Positions 24,742 to 36,924 of a stretch of DNA of 64,000 bases are shown piece by piece. Source of the DNA: Umbilicaria muhlenbergii (lineage: Eukaryota > Ascomycota > Lecanoromycetes > Umbilicariales > Umbilicariaceae); contig KK106981.1 of assembly GCA_000611775.1 (NCBI GenBank), forward strand, positions 7,090,312-7,154,311, read 5' to 3'. Within the stretch, counting starts at the first letter, position 1. The number at the start of each line of letters is the position of its first letter. The notes beneath the pieces are model-generated. The model was not told the DNA's origin and ran no database searches. It saw nothing but the letters and a program-made list of their open reading frames with translations. Both the position numbers and the translations under genes were made by a program.

Positions 24742-26071
24742 ATGAAGATTCTCACGAAAGAGGAGGAGGAGGCTCATTATGCGTGCGCCTTGCTGCTATC
24801 CCATTAGAAGTTCTGCGGGAAATATACTAATGGAAACAGAGCAACTCTCAAAGGTGGCATTGGCGGCGGTATTGCCGGTCTCGCCGTCGGCTTGGTGGGC
24901 GTATACGGCGCGACGTTGAGATATCCTGCCTTTCGAAGTCTTACCCTACCATTGAAAGCTTTCCTGGTTACGAGCGCGGGAACATTTGCTGGTAAGGAGG
25001 TTTTTCTTTTTCAGGAGAGGAAATGCGTGGGGGTGACGAGATGGATCATGGGCGATTTGAAGAGTCACGCGAGTATGAGCGATGAGGATTGGCTTACGTT
25101 GAAGTGGGCAATGGAGTCTGCCGGAGTCCAAACAAAAAGTCGGAAGGAGCCTAACAACTGGGACGAACGCCCCTATCTCTCGGCATGAATCGATTAGGAT
25201 TTGGAATTCGTGAGGGCACCAGCTCGCCACGTTCGGGACTGGCACCACGACGACTTCCGCCCACGGCTGGAGAACAGACGGCCAAACGATCATGTTACAG
25301 ATTTGGGAAACACACATTCATTGCGACCTCGAAAGCTAACCAGTTCCTCAATACAGGCATCATCTCCGCTGACAAATACTCCCGCGCCTTCGAGAAATCC
25401 CGGCATCCAGAAGAAGCCTACAAAGATGAAGCCGAGCGACAACGACAAGAAGCCGAATCGCGCAAATCGTCCTTCCAAAAACTCAAAGATTGGGGCAAGG
25501 AAAACCGATACCCGATCGTCGGTGGATCATGGGTGGCCTCGATGGTCATCGCGCTGGGCCTGGTAGGCCGAAGCCCGTACCTGACTACGCAGCAGAAAAT
25601 CGTCCAGGCGCGTGTGTATGCGCAGGGACTGACGCTGGCGGTGTTGGTGGCCACGGCAGCGTTTGAGATCGGCGATAAGGGGAAGGGAGAGGGCCGGTGG
25701 GAGACGGTGCAGATCGTGGACCCGAATGACCCGACCCATAAGCATTTGATCGATAAGAAGATCCATCATGAGAGGTATGCTGGGGAGGATCAGTGGAGAG
25801 GTACGTCACTGGGGAGAACTGTCCTTGCGCTTGAGGATGGCCTGCTGATGTTCTGTGGCGCGTAGATATGGTTGAGGCCGAGGAACGGAAGCTCAAGGAA
25901 CGAGAAGCGGCGGCCAAGGAACAGGAGGAGAAGGATGCAAAGGCTGGGAAAGGAAAGGGGAAGAAGCATGATCACAAGCATGCCGAGAAGAAGGGCGGAG
26001 ATAACAAGAAGAACGGAGGCGAGGATAAGGAGGATAAGAATCACGATGCGGAAGGTGGGGAGAAGAAGTAA
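24742..26071 (+). CDS. rcf2: Rcf2-like respiratory supercomplex factor (HIG1 domain)
   Basis: Rcf2 is a mitochondrial inner-membrane protein that supports cytochrome c oxidase and supercomplexes. Exons 24742-24782, 24840-24991, 25357-25800 and 25866-26071 give 280 aa with consistent phases. The first two exons encode MKILTKEEEEAHYA and a Gly-rich membrane region (GGIGGGIAGLAVGLVGVYGA). The HIG1-type domain is in exon 3: NRYPIVGGSWVASMVIALGL and TTQQKIVQARVYAQGLTLAVLV. The tail is highly charged and Lys/Glu-rich (about 60 residues), which is common in filamentous-fungal Rcf2. The intron at 24992-25356 is 365 nt, several times longer than any other in the window. No cleavable targeting peptide is obvious. 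Confidence 0.88.
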
Positions 26072-28032
26072 GAATCCGTCCATTGATACAAAGCGATACG
26101 TCAATATCCTGTATGCTGACTTTGATATAAGGCCAACCGTCCGTGGCTGAGTCACTACAATATCTGACCTTCCCCAACGGCCTCCGAGAACATACGCTTG
26201 CGCTATGAAGAAATAGCGGAACTGTGATACGCGAACTTGGAGTAGAGCGCTTGCTTATACTGCAACCAGCCCGTTCGAAGCTCTTCCTATTGTATCTATC
26301 AATTCAAGTTCATTTTTGCCTCAATTGTAAACAGCAAATCTTTTCCTTCCCACAGCATATCGACCGCCGAAAAAACCATCCCTCTCTCCTCACTCCCTTG
26401 CTACACTCTCCTTCCTTTCCCCTAAGCTCCTTTCTACTCTACTCTCCGCCCAGCCACAAAGTCAATAGGCGCATCGAGCACTCACCGTCCCCAGGGCACG
26501 ACCAGCCCACCCCAGATCCAACAACCCCATCCTCCCTCCATCCAAGTCCCCGCATCCCCGCACCGCCTCCCCCCACAGGAAAGTCACGCGCCAAACGTAA
26601 CAAACCCGCCAGGTGTCCATACTCACACGAGCCAGATCCATCAGACGACCTCCCACCGCCATTCCAAATCAACAGCAAACGTTCCGATCCGGCCTGACCA
26701 GATCGTCAGACACCGTCCCTGGGCAAAGGCACCTCCTGCAACGAGGCAACGGACGAACGCGCATGACAAATGCGACCGCAGATACCAACGACGACTTGCG
26801 ATTGGGAGGGAGGGAGGGAGGGGAATAAGTAGGTGGTTACGCAAACAGCGCCACGGTAACAGTCGCCGAGTCTGGTTACGGTAGGTTGGACAAGGCTCGG
26901 GCTGCTTGCAACTGTTTAGGTTGCTTTATATATAGCTTATGCCTGCTGCGGGCTGCCTGGCTGCAGAGCGGTGTATCGGATATGCGTTTATGAATCTGAG
27001 GTAGTGCAGTCGAGGTCGGACCCTTGGGGCTGGGCTGGACCATTGAGTCGGTCTGGGATATCAACTACGTTCACGGGCTGACTGCGGTTATGGATGCAGC
27101 TGCGGCAATGGCAACAGAGATGGATTCCGGAACGCTTGGTTTGGGTAGGGGTCAATGAGTTGATGATGGATCCGAAAACCTGGATTATATAGACACTTGT
27201 ATCACACCTGATTTATTAGGGCAAAGCGTTGGTATTGGTGGAATAGATTTGAAATTGTGGACTTGTATCTCATCTCATCCCATCTCGTCGGAGACGGAGA
27301 GAGCCAAATGTAATCCGTCTTCGTGTGTCCAACCACCAACCACCAAACCCCCCCACTCCTCATCCGAACCAACCCCAACTCGCACCCAACCGCACAAGAA
27401 AAGGGGGTATAAAGAGACCAAAACACTTCCGTCTTCATCTACTCCAAAGCGGGCAAAAACCTCGGGTAATAAAAAAACATGCCCCTCACACACATCCTGT
27501 GAGCAACAACCAAGCGGTTCGACTGATATTAGTATTCTGATATTCCGCTTTCCTTCCTTGCTTGCTTACTTCCTTCCCCTAACCCCGCCATCAAGGAAGC
27601 AGAGGATTTTGCCGGACAAGAGACCGCCACGCGATGCAGGAACCGTAACATCAGAACCACGAACAAGACGGCTGTTAACTCTGTAATAGAGGCCGAAAAA
27701 AGGGACCAATAGGACAGGGGGTATTTGTAAAAATCGACAGACGGACTCGGTGCGGAAAGGGGTGTAGTACGGGGATTAAAAAACGGGGGATTTCAACACT
27801 TCTCAAGAAAATAAAAAAGGGACAAAGCCACCAAAACGGGCCTGTGACCCCGCTCCAATGGGCGTGGAAAAAAAGGCACCCAAATATCACAACCCCTTTG
27901 GGCCGCACAACTCCAAACAGATATCCAGTCACGAACTCCTGCATATATCCGATCTCGCACGTTTTTTCTTTCTTACTCCAAGGAAAAGCGAGTGGCGTAG
28001 GTATAGCATAGCATAGCCCAGCCCCACCAGAT
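26072..28032. other. Convergent intergenic region between Rcf2 and veA
   Basis: Two genes converge here, so it should hold both 3' UTRs. Reading frames present are short or compositionally biased; a (GGGA)n run is near 26807-26822. I see no gene. Confidence 0.5.
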
Positions 28033-29916
28033 CTACACGGACACGGGCGAAGGGCATTTCTTCATCGTCTTGCTCCCATCCGCCCGCCTGTACGACAGCA
28101 CCTTCAAATCGGTCATGTCGCCAAGATCATCATATTTGCCATCCTCGGCCTCCACCTGTGGCACTTCCTGAGCGATGAGTGCCGCGTTGGGTCGCGCGCC
28201 GGCATACATGGGCTCGTTCAGGTGGTTGGTGTCGAACACCGCTGCGTATTGGCGTTTGGACGGACGGACCGGGTTGGATGTCGCGGACTGGGGGGTCGGG
28301 TAGCTGGGGTACTTGGTCTGCGCCACATCGACATGAGAGGCTGGGTAGGTCCCGATCGCTGACGGGGGCAGTGACGCAGCAGGCGAGGCGGGCTCGTACT
28401 TCCTATCGAGCGATGGCTGGAGCGTCTTCAAGGGCGGTAGCGCCTGCCCGCTCATGATCGGTGTCACGGATCTTGTGACAGGGGTTGGTGCGGGTGGTGG
28501 ATAGTAAGATTGCTGGATTGGGGCGGGCCGGGTGTCGGTAGAATATGGATTTGCCATCTGTGTTTGATGGACCTGGTGAACCTGATGCACTTGTGGAGCA
28601 GAGACACGTCGGTAATCCGTGAGTGGCCTGTAATCATTGCTCTCACTATACGGTTGAGTGGGGAAATACTGCGATTGCTGGTACGGTTGATTTGAAGAAT
28701 ATCCATATCCTTGAGGCGAGGATGCCGACATTTGCCGCACGTGCGGTGTAGGTTGATATTGGTAGGCGCTGTTGCTTTGGGGATATGGTTGAGGTGGCTG
28801 AGCCATTGCCTGGGGTGGGAATGCAGGAGTCTGGTAGTGAGGTGCGGTGGTGCTGCCAAATGTCAGGTGAGTCGTATATCCATTGCTACCGATTGACGGT
28901 GGAGGTGCCGGCTGCGGAACCTGTTGGTATGTGGGTTGGGCGTAATAGTTCTGATCGTGCATCGATGAGCGACGTTGTTCCATGCTGTACGGTGTTGACA
29001 TGTCCACGCTGCCATGGCTCGCTGACCGTGGGCGTTCTGTGATTTGAGGATGAGAGTACACATCAGGTGTTGCGAAACGGTCGGGCCGTGAGTAGACATT
29101 ATCCTCGTCGTAGTCATCGTAGTCCTTGTTCGGCTTCGCATCCCGACGTCTCATACGTACATCGCGACGGATGCGGACACGACAGCCCTGCTCGGCGACG
29201 ACGCGGCTCAGTGAGGTACTCTCTGCCAACCCAGGGAACTTCTTGGCACTGTATACCACGAAAGGATCGGATTTCACCTCAAGTCGGAAGTGCATATGGG
29301 ACTGCGGTGCCATTGGGTTGTTCTTCACCGATTGATTGTTGGGATGGTCTGGGCTGGTGAGCGCAGGCTCCGCATCCGCATCCTTTGATTCCTTCAGCTC
29401 TTCGAAGAGGTTGAAGGCCAGTTTGTACTTTCCCTCGTGGCGCACGGACAGATCGGGGAAGATGAAGTAGCCTGCAGGGCTCGGACGATCTAGGTATGCC
29501 ATCCCAGCAACAGGCATCCCCGTGAGAACAGGAAAAGGTGTTGGCACCGAAGCCACACGTCCTTGCGCAATCGGGCGCGCAGATTCCAGCGTGGTGTAGA
29601 GGAAGAAGTTGGCGTTGTAGGAGAAGGTGATGTCGTTTTTGGCGTCGCCCTCGAAGATACGAAGCTCAACAACTGGAGGTGGGTCGACTGGCCGACGGTC
29701 CGCAGAGGCTAGGGAGTGGTCAGGATCAATGGCCTGCGAAGTGGTAGAGAAGTCGTGACTAAAAGGCTTACATTTCGCTCCAGAACCACACGCTCGTGCA
29801 CGCTCCGGCTGCTGGATGACGTTCATTTCGTACGTCAACTTCTTGCCCTCCTTTGTGACCCTCGTCACCGAGTTCCGGTTGTCATTGCTACTGCCGACGC
29901 TCATGATGCTCGCCAT
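28033..29916 (-). CDS. veA: Velvet complex subunit VeA
   Basis: VeA is the light-responsive regulator that links development and secondary metabolism; with VelB it enters the nucleus and binds the methyltransferase LaeA. Exons 29916-29772 and 29708-28033 encode 606 aa. The intron falls in the velvet domain and its removal restores PERARACGSGAK followed by SSADRRPVDPPPVVELRI. The velvet domain runs from about residue 20 to 230 (TRVTKEGKKLTYEMNVIQQP to the KSDPFVVYSAKKFPGL region). A basic stretch (VRIRRDVRMRRRDAK) follows, a candidate nuclear localisation signal, then a long Pro/Gln/Tyr/Ser-rich disordered tail and a conserved C-terminal piece (KYDDLGDMTDLKVLSYRRADG). Its upstream region is unusually long and gene-free. 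Confidence 0.95.
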   Translation of the reverse strand: MASIMSVGSSNDNRNSVTRVTKEGKKLTYEMNVIQQPERARACGSGAKCKPFSHDFSTTSQAIDPDHSLASADRRPVDPPPVVELRIFEGDAKNDITFSYNANFFLYTTLESARPIAQGRVASVPTPFPVLTGMPVAGMAYLDRPSPAGYFIFPDLSVRHEGKYKLAFNLFEELKESKDADAEPALTSPDHPNNQSVKNNPMAPQSHMHFRLEVKSDPFVVYSAKKFPGLAESTSLSRVVAEQGCRVRIRRDVRMRRRDAKPNKDYDDYDEDNVYSRPDRFATPDVYSHPQITERPRSASHGSVDMSTPYSMEQRRSSMHDQNYYAQPTYQQVPQPAPPPSIGSNGYTTHLTFGSTTAPHYQTPAFPPQAMAQPPQPYPQSNSAYQYQPTPHVRQMSASSPQGYGYSSNQPYQQSQYFPTQPYSESNDYRPLTDYRRVSAPQVHQVHQVHQTQMANPYSTDTRPAPIQQSYYPPPAPTPVTRSVTPIMSGQALPPLKTLQPSLDRKYEPASPAASLPPSAIGTYPASHVDVAQTKYPSYPTPQSATSNPVRPSKRQYAAVFDTNHLNEPMYAGARPNAALIAQEVPQVEAEDGKYDDLGDMTDLKVLSYRRADGSKTMKKCPSPVSV

Positions 29917-31450
29917 GGTAGAGTCGGTGACTAGTGGAAAGGGTGGCGAGACCCTCGTCGCAATGTGTCTCGCGACGAGAATAGGGAGGCTTCAGGGATT
30001 ACTATTCGACCCATGCAAAGTCAGTAGGTGTGCTGTTATCGAACATGTTGTATCCTTGTGCCTTCGTGCTGCTTTCCACCCAAGTCGTTGGTCGGGACTC
30101 GGTGGACTCAGTATGCAACTGCAATTGCGCGACCAGTCCAATGACTGCAGAAGCGATCGTAAAGGATGGATACGATGGAATGCCAACGTATTGTCGAAGA
30201 CAAAGATGGCATTCCAGCGATAGCCCAATCCCAGTTTGTGGGCAACGCTCCTTGTGGGTGACGCTCCATGCTCCTTGCTTTCGATGGGAATCCAGTGACC
30301 GCAGCGCTGGGAAGGGGCCAAGACCGAGACAGGAACGGGGGAAAAGGGAAAAGGCCGACTTACAACGACGAGTAGTTCAATACCGACGGCGACGATGACC
30401 TCGACGGAGAGGCAATCAGTTGTGCGATAACGACGGGTGGTGTTATGAATGTTGCCTGATTGTGGTGGAGAGCGATGGAAAACGCCCAGAGCTCGGAGCT
30501 GGCGCACTGGAGCGGCGATGTAGCTTAACTTGCTCTGGGTGGAATGCGACGATCTGTGTGGGCGGCTTCGGATTCTGCTCCACTCTGAGTCGCAGTGCTG
30601 AGAGGGCCTTAGTCGGTGTCAATTCACGCTTCCCCAACCGAGGACCTGAACCGAAAGTCCCAAACCGCTTTCTTTCAATTCCTGCACCCCGAGTGTCGGG
30701 TCCGAGGACGAAGGGTAATAGGGTGGAGTATCAACCTGGCGATTCCCCCAATAGAGTCGTCCGTAATCCCTACCTCGTCCACAGCCTGATCCGAGTGGCA
30801 ATCGACGAGATCGAGTATTGGCAGCGAGAGAAGGTGGGTCGATCTCGTGATGCTGGAGCTTCTGGATGTGGATACGGATAAGAAGAAGAAGGAGTGAGGG
30901 TGACGGGCTGAAGTGACGGATGCAGAGAAAGCGTGGACCGAGGAGAGGGACGGAGGAAGTAGGGTACGGAGTACAGACTGCGCAGCTACGGTACAGACCT
31001 GCTCGTAATCGTACAGCGCTCTTCGTCGGCGCGGTAGCGAGTGAGGGCGCCCGGAGCGTCAGTTGTGCTGCCTGACTCCTGCTGATTGGCTCCTGCTCCT
31101 TTCCCGTGAGAGCGAGCCGAGCCACCACCGCTGGGGTTTGGGGAAGCCTAAGCAGAAAGTCTCCAAGCCCAAGCGACGTGTTCCACCGGCTGGAGCCTAG
31201 CAGTCCGGACGCGTCAAGGATTCGTATGGGCCGCGGGCAAGGGCGAAGCAACAAAGCTCGAAGACGTTGCCTCTGGGCGCTGGCGGGCAGCTCTTAACTT
31301 GTAAGAGGTTAAGACTCAAGAGGCAAAGGTTGAAAGGAGGCAGGAGGCGGGACGCGGACCAGAGGACCCACTCTATTGCTCCGCGCGCAAAAAGCAACGG
31401 GAGGCCTCCAGGGGGTGGGCAGCGCAGGCCAATCAGGCCCGGCGTGGGCA

Positions 31451-31484
31451 GCCATTTGCACGCCATTGCACGCCATTGCACGCA
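31451..31484. repeat. 10-bp tandem repeat
   Basis: The unit CGCCATTGCA occurs twice in tandem after a diverged copy (GCCATTTGCA) and before a partial one. Confidence 0.75.
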
Positions 31485-34154
31485 CGAACTCCCTGGCCCT
31501 TGTACCCAGCCCAGAAGCGGGCGCGACCCATCGCAAGCACTGACGCACGCTTGAACGCAGCCTTGGAGCCTATGGGCTGTCGCCTCTACCTCTCAGTCGC
31601 TGGCTGCTGGCACACCAGAGACCCACAGCACCGCACCGTCCTCTCTTGTGGCTGATTCCCCCGGTGCTTTCACGAGCGACCTCCACCATTTGAGTCCTTT
31701 GGGAACGTGAAAGGGTGCACCCGACTCTCGGTGGGGCAAGCTGATTCGTCCCTGCACCGACGACTGACTTCGAGTGCGACCTCAAACTTAGGGATGCTGA
31801 CACCACCGGATGACTCTGGTCGTGTCTCCCCAAATCAGACTTCACCATGATCGACTGCAAGAGCAAGAGTCAAAGGCGGCATGGTGCAAGTCTCACCATA
31901 CACTCCACACAAGCGGGCCTGCTCGTGCGCCGTACGGAAGTACGCCATGTTACAAATGGAGCGAGTCATTGCATGAGCCGGACCAGCCTTACCTGATGAA
32001 GGTCGCGGTTCAAGCAGAAGCACGCTCCTTTGGGAAGAAGGAACATGGCATGACTGCACGATAGATCCTTCAAGCCCTCAAGCAGTACTCCGTAGCGATA
32101 TTCTGGGCCCGGGGACGGAAAGGCGTCCACTCTCCAGTCTTCACCATTGGCGGTGCGCGTGGCAAAGGAATGGGCGACGGCCAACTGGGCGTATCGACAT
32201 GGCCACACTGCCAATCCCTGGGGACTAGGACTACGGAAGATCGCCCCGTGATGCTTGCCTTGTAATGGTCGAGATTGACTCTCCCTGCAATAACAAATGA
32301 CAAGACACTCGATTCGCCCAGCGGGCCGCAGAACAATGCCAATCGCGGACTCTGCGGTCACGAGCCCTGTGTTTCTTTACTGATCGTTGTCTACCACACA
32401 CACCATTGAAGCTGCTGGAAGCCCCCCCACTACGCATGTGTGCACTCAAAGGCGTGGAGGATGATGATGCGGCGTAATTCTCTACACGCCAAGGCAGCAT
32501 TCTTGCAATTTTCAGGGGAACTGCAGGACCAAAGTGCCAACCGTCCTGAGTTCGAACGCACGAAAAGCGTGGTTATCGATGTCACTAGGACTGGCGTCCG
32601 CCATCGCTTCCCTCAGCCGTGCGCGTAGGCTGCCTCCCACAGTTCCCACGAACATGAGCGTGGCGGCGCACCCACCTTGCTGTCGTCAGTTAAGCCTTCT
32701 GGATTGAGAGATCCGTAGAGTAGGAGCTACTGGTACGGCACTCTCGCCTAGCCCCGAAGTCGCGACTCCCGCTCCCGAAATCGCAGTGGCTGCTCTGGGG
32801 TGCCTCAGGGGCCCTGCCAAAGTCCAGGAGCCTGTTCTCGTATCCCGGCCCTTGTGCGACAAACCGTCATTCTCGCAACGCTTGCATGATGCATCGAAAT
32901 GCGCTTGTGCAGGGCCTCGACGAGACTACTCTGGCCTCCAATGCGCAACGATTGGACGCAGCTGTAGTGCTTTGTGGGGCCGTATGAGAAGTATTAGACG
33001 GGTGGCTTGAACGGTTTTTACCCTTCTGCACCGCGACAGTCGCCCTACAAGAGAATCGCTTCTGCAAGTGTAACCGCGCCTTTTCGATGGCCGTTTTGCT
33101 ATTGCTTTTGCTTCTGCTTCCGCTTCCGCGTTAAGATAGTTGTCATGGGTTACACGATGTGGAGACGGACTGTCGCTCCTGATTCTGCACCGGCTGCAGC
33201 CTTCCGCTGCCTGGAAATCCCAAGAGTATCGATCGATCCCCGCTGTGAAACGGTGCAAGGGAGGCGACCCGCTGCAGTGACGGACACGGTCACCGTTCGC
33301 CGGCTCGCTGTGGCGGTTACCTTTTCCTAGACTTTCGCGGGTCTGGGTCTACATCTAATGGTAATAACGCCTACGGGTCCAAAGTCTTGATGCGGCTTGC
33401 GCCCCAGGCGCCGTAGGCCCGTAGGATGTAGTCCCTTGGCTGGCTTACGCCGAAGCTAAAGCACCTGTGAGGCAAGAACCCAGCAACCCAAAAAGAAAGA
33501 CCATGCATGGTGCATCATGCATCCTACCTTACTAGCATGAACCCTTTTCGACGTGCATTCTCAGATGCATTAAAGTGGCACCAAATCTCCGATCAGCGCA
33601 ATTCTCTATCACCTGCAGGTCGAGCCGTTCCAAGCAACTTCAAGCGGGACCCTGCCACGGAGGCGAGGGCACGGCGAGAAGACGTTAACTTCTCAACTAA
33701 CACCTGGTGTCTCACATTCTTACACAAAGGTACTCTGAATCCACGGTGCTGGTATATCCGAGCTGTTCCATTGCACACAATGCAACTGTGAGTCTCCCCA
33801 GTCCGGTACATGGGGCCCGTCAAGGTGGCAGGATCAGCAGGATCCACGATCTTATCATGATCTTCCAGGGCCTCGCATGATTGGATCCCAAACTCCGGGG
33901 CTCCCCAGCTCCCAAGATTCCCCACGTCTTTCCATCGTACCGATGAAGCGATGATCTACTTTATCCAACGGAAACACGGCGCGGTCAGCCATAGAGATCC
34001 CAGTGGCTTGTCAAGTACATAACAGCAACCAGGTAGCGTACGGTATGACCCCCTACAGTACTCCGTAACGGCTTTTCGAAAGCATGGAGTCCATGAAGAC
34101 CACGATCTTTGGAGACAAGGTTTCGCAGCCTAGACTGGGCAGATCGTCCATGAG

Positions 34155-34181
34155 AAGAAGGGAGAAGGGAGAAGGGAGAAG
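34155..34181. repeat. 7-bp purine tandem repeat
   Basis: The unit GAAGGGA is repeated three times plus a partial copy. All-purine on the plus strand. Confidence 0.7.
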
Positions 34182-35913
34182 CTTCACGCCAGGGTCCACA
34201 GGGGAATATTTTAGCCTTTAAAATCTTTTCATAGCAGCGTCCCACAATGCCCCAAGCGGTGCGACAGGCAAGCCGCGAGCGTATTGGCATTATGATTTGG
34301 CAGATAGTCCATACACCTACAAGATACAACGTACAGGACAAGATACAAGATATGCTTTGCGGATATGTGGGTGATCCTTATCGATCAAAGGCAGTCAGCG
34401 ATCTGGAACTTTACTTGCGCGTCGAAGGCTTGCTGTGGTGGCTAAACCATAATAGATGAAGAATACCGACGGGACTCCGGTCCACTCTAACCACTCATGT
34501 CCAGCAGTTGCCGCCTGGATATCATCGTCCAACGGTCCGAACTCTACCGGCAGCATTCAAACCTGGCATTCAACCCAACTGAATGTGCTCTTTCACTCTC
34601 TCACAACCAACGCCATGCTCTTGTCTCACCCGTTATCTACACCACCGTTGTAACCTTTTAGATCATCTAGTCCCCTCCAATCATGGCCGCCGACCCCATT
34701 TACCAACCCCAACACAAATAGCAATAGCGCCTACAGTGGACGAATAGGACAGTACTGGACAAACGCCCTGCACTTCTCACCAAGCACGACCGTTGAGTCC
34801 TGCAGCCCAACCCTGTCAACCGTACTTCATACGGCGACTTGCGTTGAAGAGTTGAGCAGAACAGGCCGAATCCAGTATCGCATCAAGCACTGCAGACTGC
34901 CAAGTATCACGAGAATGATTATGTTCCAGAGACATTGAAAATTCGAGATGGATCTGGTGACACTCCGGCCTCGTCGTATAGCCGCACCCATCATTGTTGA
35001 CCACGGACTAAATTCTGTTTTTGAAGCCTGCAGCGGCCCTGGCTTCAATCTCCATGTGATCCGTCAACCGCGTGGACGTATGTCAAAGCCGCTGTCATTT
35101 GCACTTTTGTCGCCGTTCAATTCTTCCGCCGCAGTAGTTATGCTGTTCCGGCTGTTGTGGCCAAAATTCATAGGACCGCATGGTTCGAACCTCATGTCTG
35201 TTCGAGAACCGCCATCCTCGCTTTATTGTCGCTAGTGGGCCCCAACCCGCGAAATGGCATCAAACGGTCCGGGTCCATTTTTTAATGGGTCTTCAAATCC
35301 GAGCGGGTTCGTCTCCTTTTCTTTCATTGTCTCTTTTCGGAGGATGTTCGGTCAACTCAGAACGGCCCCTGCTGTTGCTCTTATGCTTGCTCAGTATGGT
35401 TCTGTTTACAATGAATCCAGCACTCGCTCGTGTCTGGAACGAGTATGCAACGTTCCAGCTTCATTCGCCTCTTGGGAGCTATTGTTTCATCCAAGGCAGT
35501 GTCTACGCCTATCTCGTACGACTGGCCCATACGCTCCTATCTCCACTCCTGTAAATCCAAAAAGCTATGCGCTTGGCACATGTAATTCGTCGATATTCTG
35601 TCCTTTCGTTACATCTTCTATGTTCAAAAAATCGCGCATACAAATCAACATGAGGTTACAACCCTTCTTTGCTACCAAAACCGTTGGTCAACAGTCTCTG
35701 CTGCCGAAATTACCACCACTCCAAGAGACTGTAATTGCAACCCTCGACACCTCGGACGTTTCCAACCGTTCACTCTCCGAACACAGGCTACGTCCCCGGC
35801 AACGGACACAGATCCTTGGCAAGCACTTGAGAATTGAGAAACACATCTTTGAAAGCTCGCAACATAAGTGCATCTGAAAGCTCACAACATAGCATGAAAC
35901 CCTTCCAACCAAC

Positions 35914-36529
35914 ATGCTCGCTCTCCGCACCTCAATAATTGCAAGCCTAGCCCAGGCCATCGCCCTCACCTCCGCCTTCCCTGCTAACAACAGCCCATCC
36001 CTACACCCCCGAAGCCAGCAGTACTGCGCCAACTCCCCCACCACAATAGCAGGAACGTGCGTCCCTCCCTCCTCCCATCCCCTTCTCCTCCCTCCACCAC
36101 CGTCACCCGCACTAATCCCGCCTCTTCCACAGTCCCCTCCCTCGCACCCCTCCCCCACCCCCCTACCCCGCCAGCATAATCTGGTGCCAACCCCACAGCA
36201 GCACCCACATATCCGTCACCTACATCGCGCCGATCCCCGGCCCCTCCATCCTCGACCTCCTCGACGACGCCTACCGCTTCATCCTCTCGCACATCACCCT
36301 CTACGGCGACGGCTTCATCCCCGCGGGGGGGTTCTACTGGGCCGGCGCCGAGGGGTTGAGTTTGCAGACGGTGAATGCGGATAATCATCAGCAGACGTGG
36401 GGGGTGCTCGGGGCGGCGGTGGACGCGTTGGGGGCGTTGATGTCGGCGATTGGGGGGAGGGGAGCGGGGAGTGCGTATTTTGTTGTTTTTGATGGGGGGC
36501 GGGAGGTGGGGATTGGGGTGTTGGGGTAG
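35914..36529 (+). CDS. Small secreted protein, paralogue B
   Basis: Exons 35914-36056 and 36133-36529 encode 179 aa. The leader MLALRTSIIASLAQAIALTS is a likely signal peptide ending near TSAFPA. QQYCANSPTTIAG precedes a phase-2 intron with a GTGCGT donor; exon 2 carries PASIIWCQPHSSTHISVTYIAP, GDGFIPAGGFYW and NADNHQQTWGVLGAAVDALGALM, and ends VFDGGREVGIGVLG. Each block aligns with the gene at 23288-23922, including the intron position, so the two are paralogues. The family is unknown to me. Third codon positions are mostly C until about 36320, then mostly G, a sharp change within one exon. Confidence 0.75.
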
Positions 36530-36924
36530 GGGAGGGGGATGCGGAGGAGGGGGGAGGTTGAACCAGGGGGAGGGGGTCCAGGGTGAGGGTGGTAGGGGAA
36601 CGGGAATAGAGTGGGCTCTGGGGGTTGGGTAATATTGCTTTAGTCTAGGAATAGATTTCATCCTCCTATGCTTGCGATAGGGGAAACAGCTCTGCGTCCG
36701 ATGATGCAGTGATACCAGATAGATGCGACAGCTCTCCTCATTCTTTCTTTCCTCAGCGCAGCAACACACGGTGTGACTCTTTGCGTCCTCTTTTCCAACC
36801 CCTTCCGCCTTCCCGTTCCGTTCAACCGTATCCCCCTTGTCTCTTGATCAAATCCATCTACCTCCATTTTTATTCCAACGCCCTCACAACTTCAAGACAA
36901 CTACCCATCTTCAAGCCCCCCAAT

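Larger units (their letters stand above)
29917..35913. other. Six-kilobase region without a recognisable gene upstream of veA
   Basis: Many overlapping frames of 60-210 codons occur on both strands, but none matches a family I know or links to another by plausible splicing. The first 1-1.3 kb is probably veA promoter and long 5' leader. The stretch contains TACTCCG(T) motifs at 30965-30974, 32085-32094 and 34058-34067 and two short tandem repeats. A 207-codon ATG frame at 35254-35877 (+) is the best remaining coding candidate but has no supporting feature. Non-coding RNA genes could be missed. Confidence 0.45.

Noticed and set aside
30619-31254. 211-codon frame on the minus strand upstream of veA
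   Set aside because: No domain or splice partner, and it lies where the veA leader is expected. Kept as non-coding.
34948-35235. Sequence GGTTCGAACCT near 35183 resembling a tRNA T-arm
   Set aside because: No acceptor stem, anticodon arm or A-box can be folded around it.
35254-35877. 207-codon ATG frame just before secreted protein B
   Set aside because: No signal peptide, domain, repeats or codon bias; not enough to call a gene.
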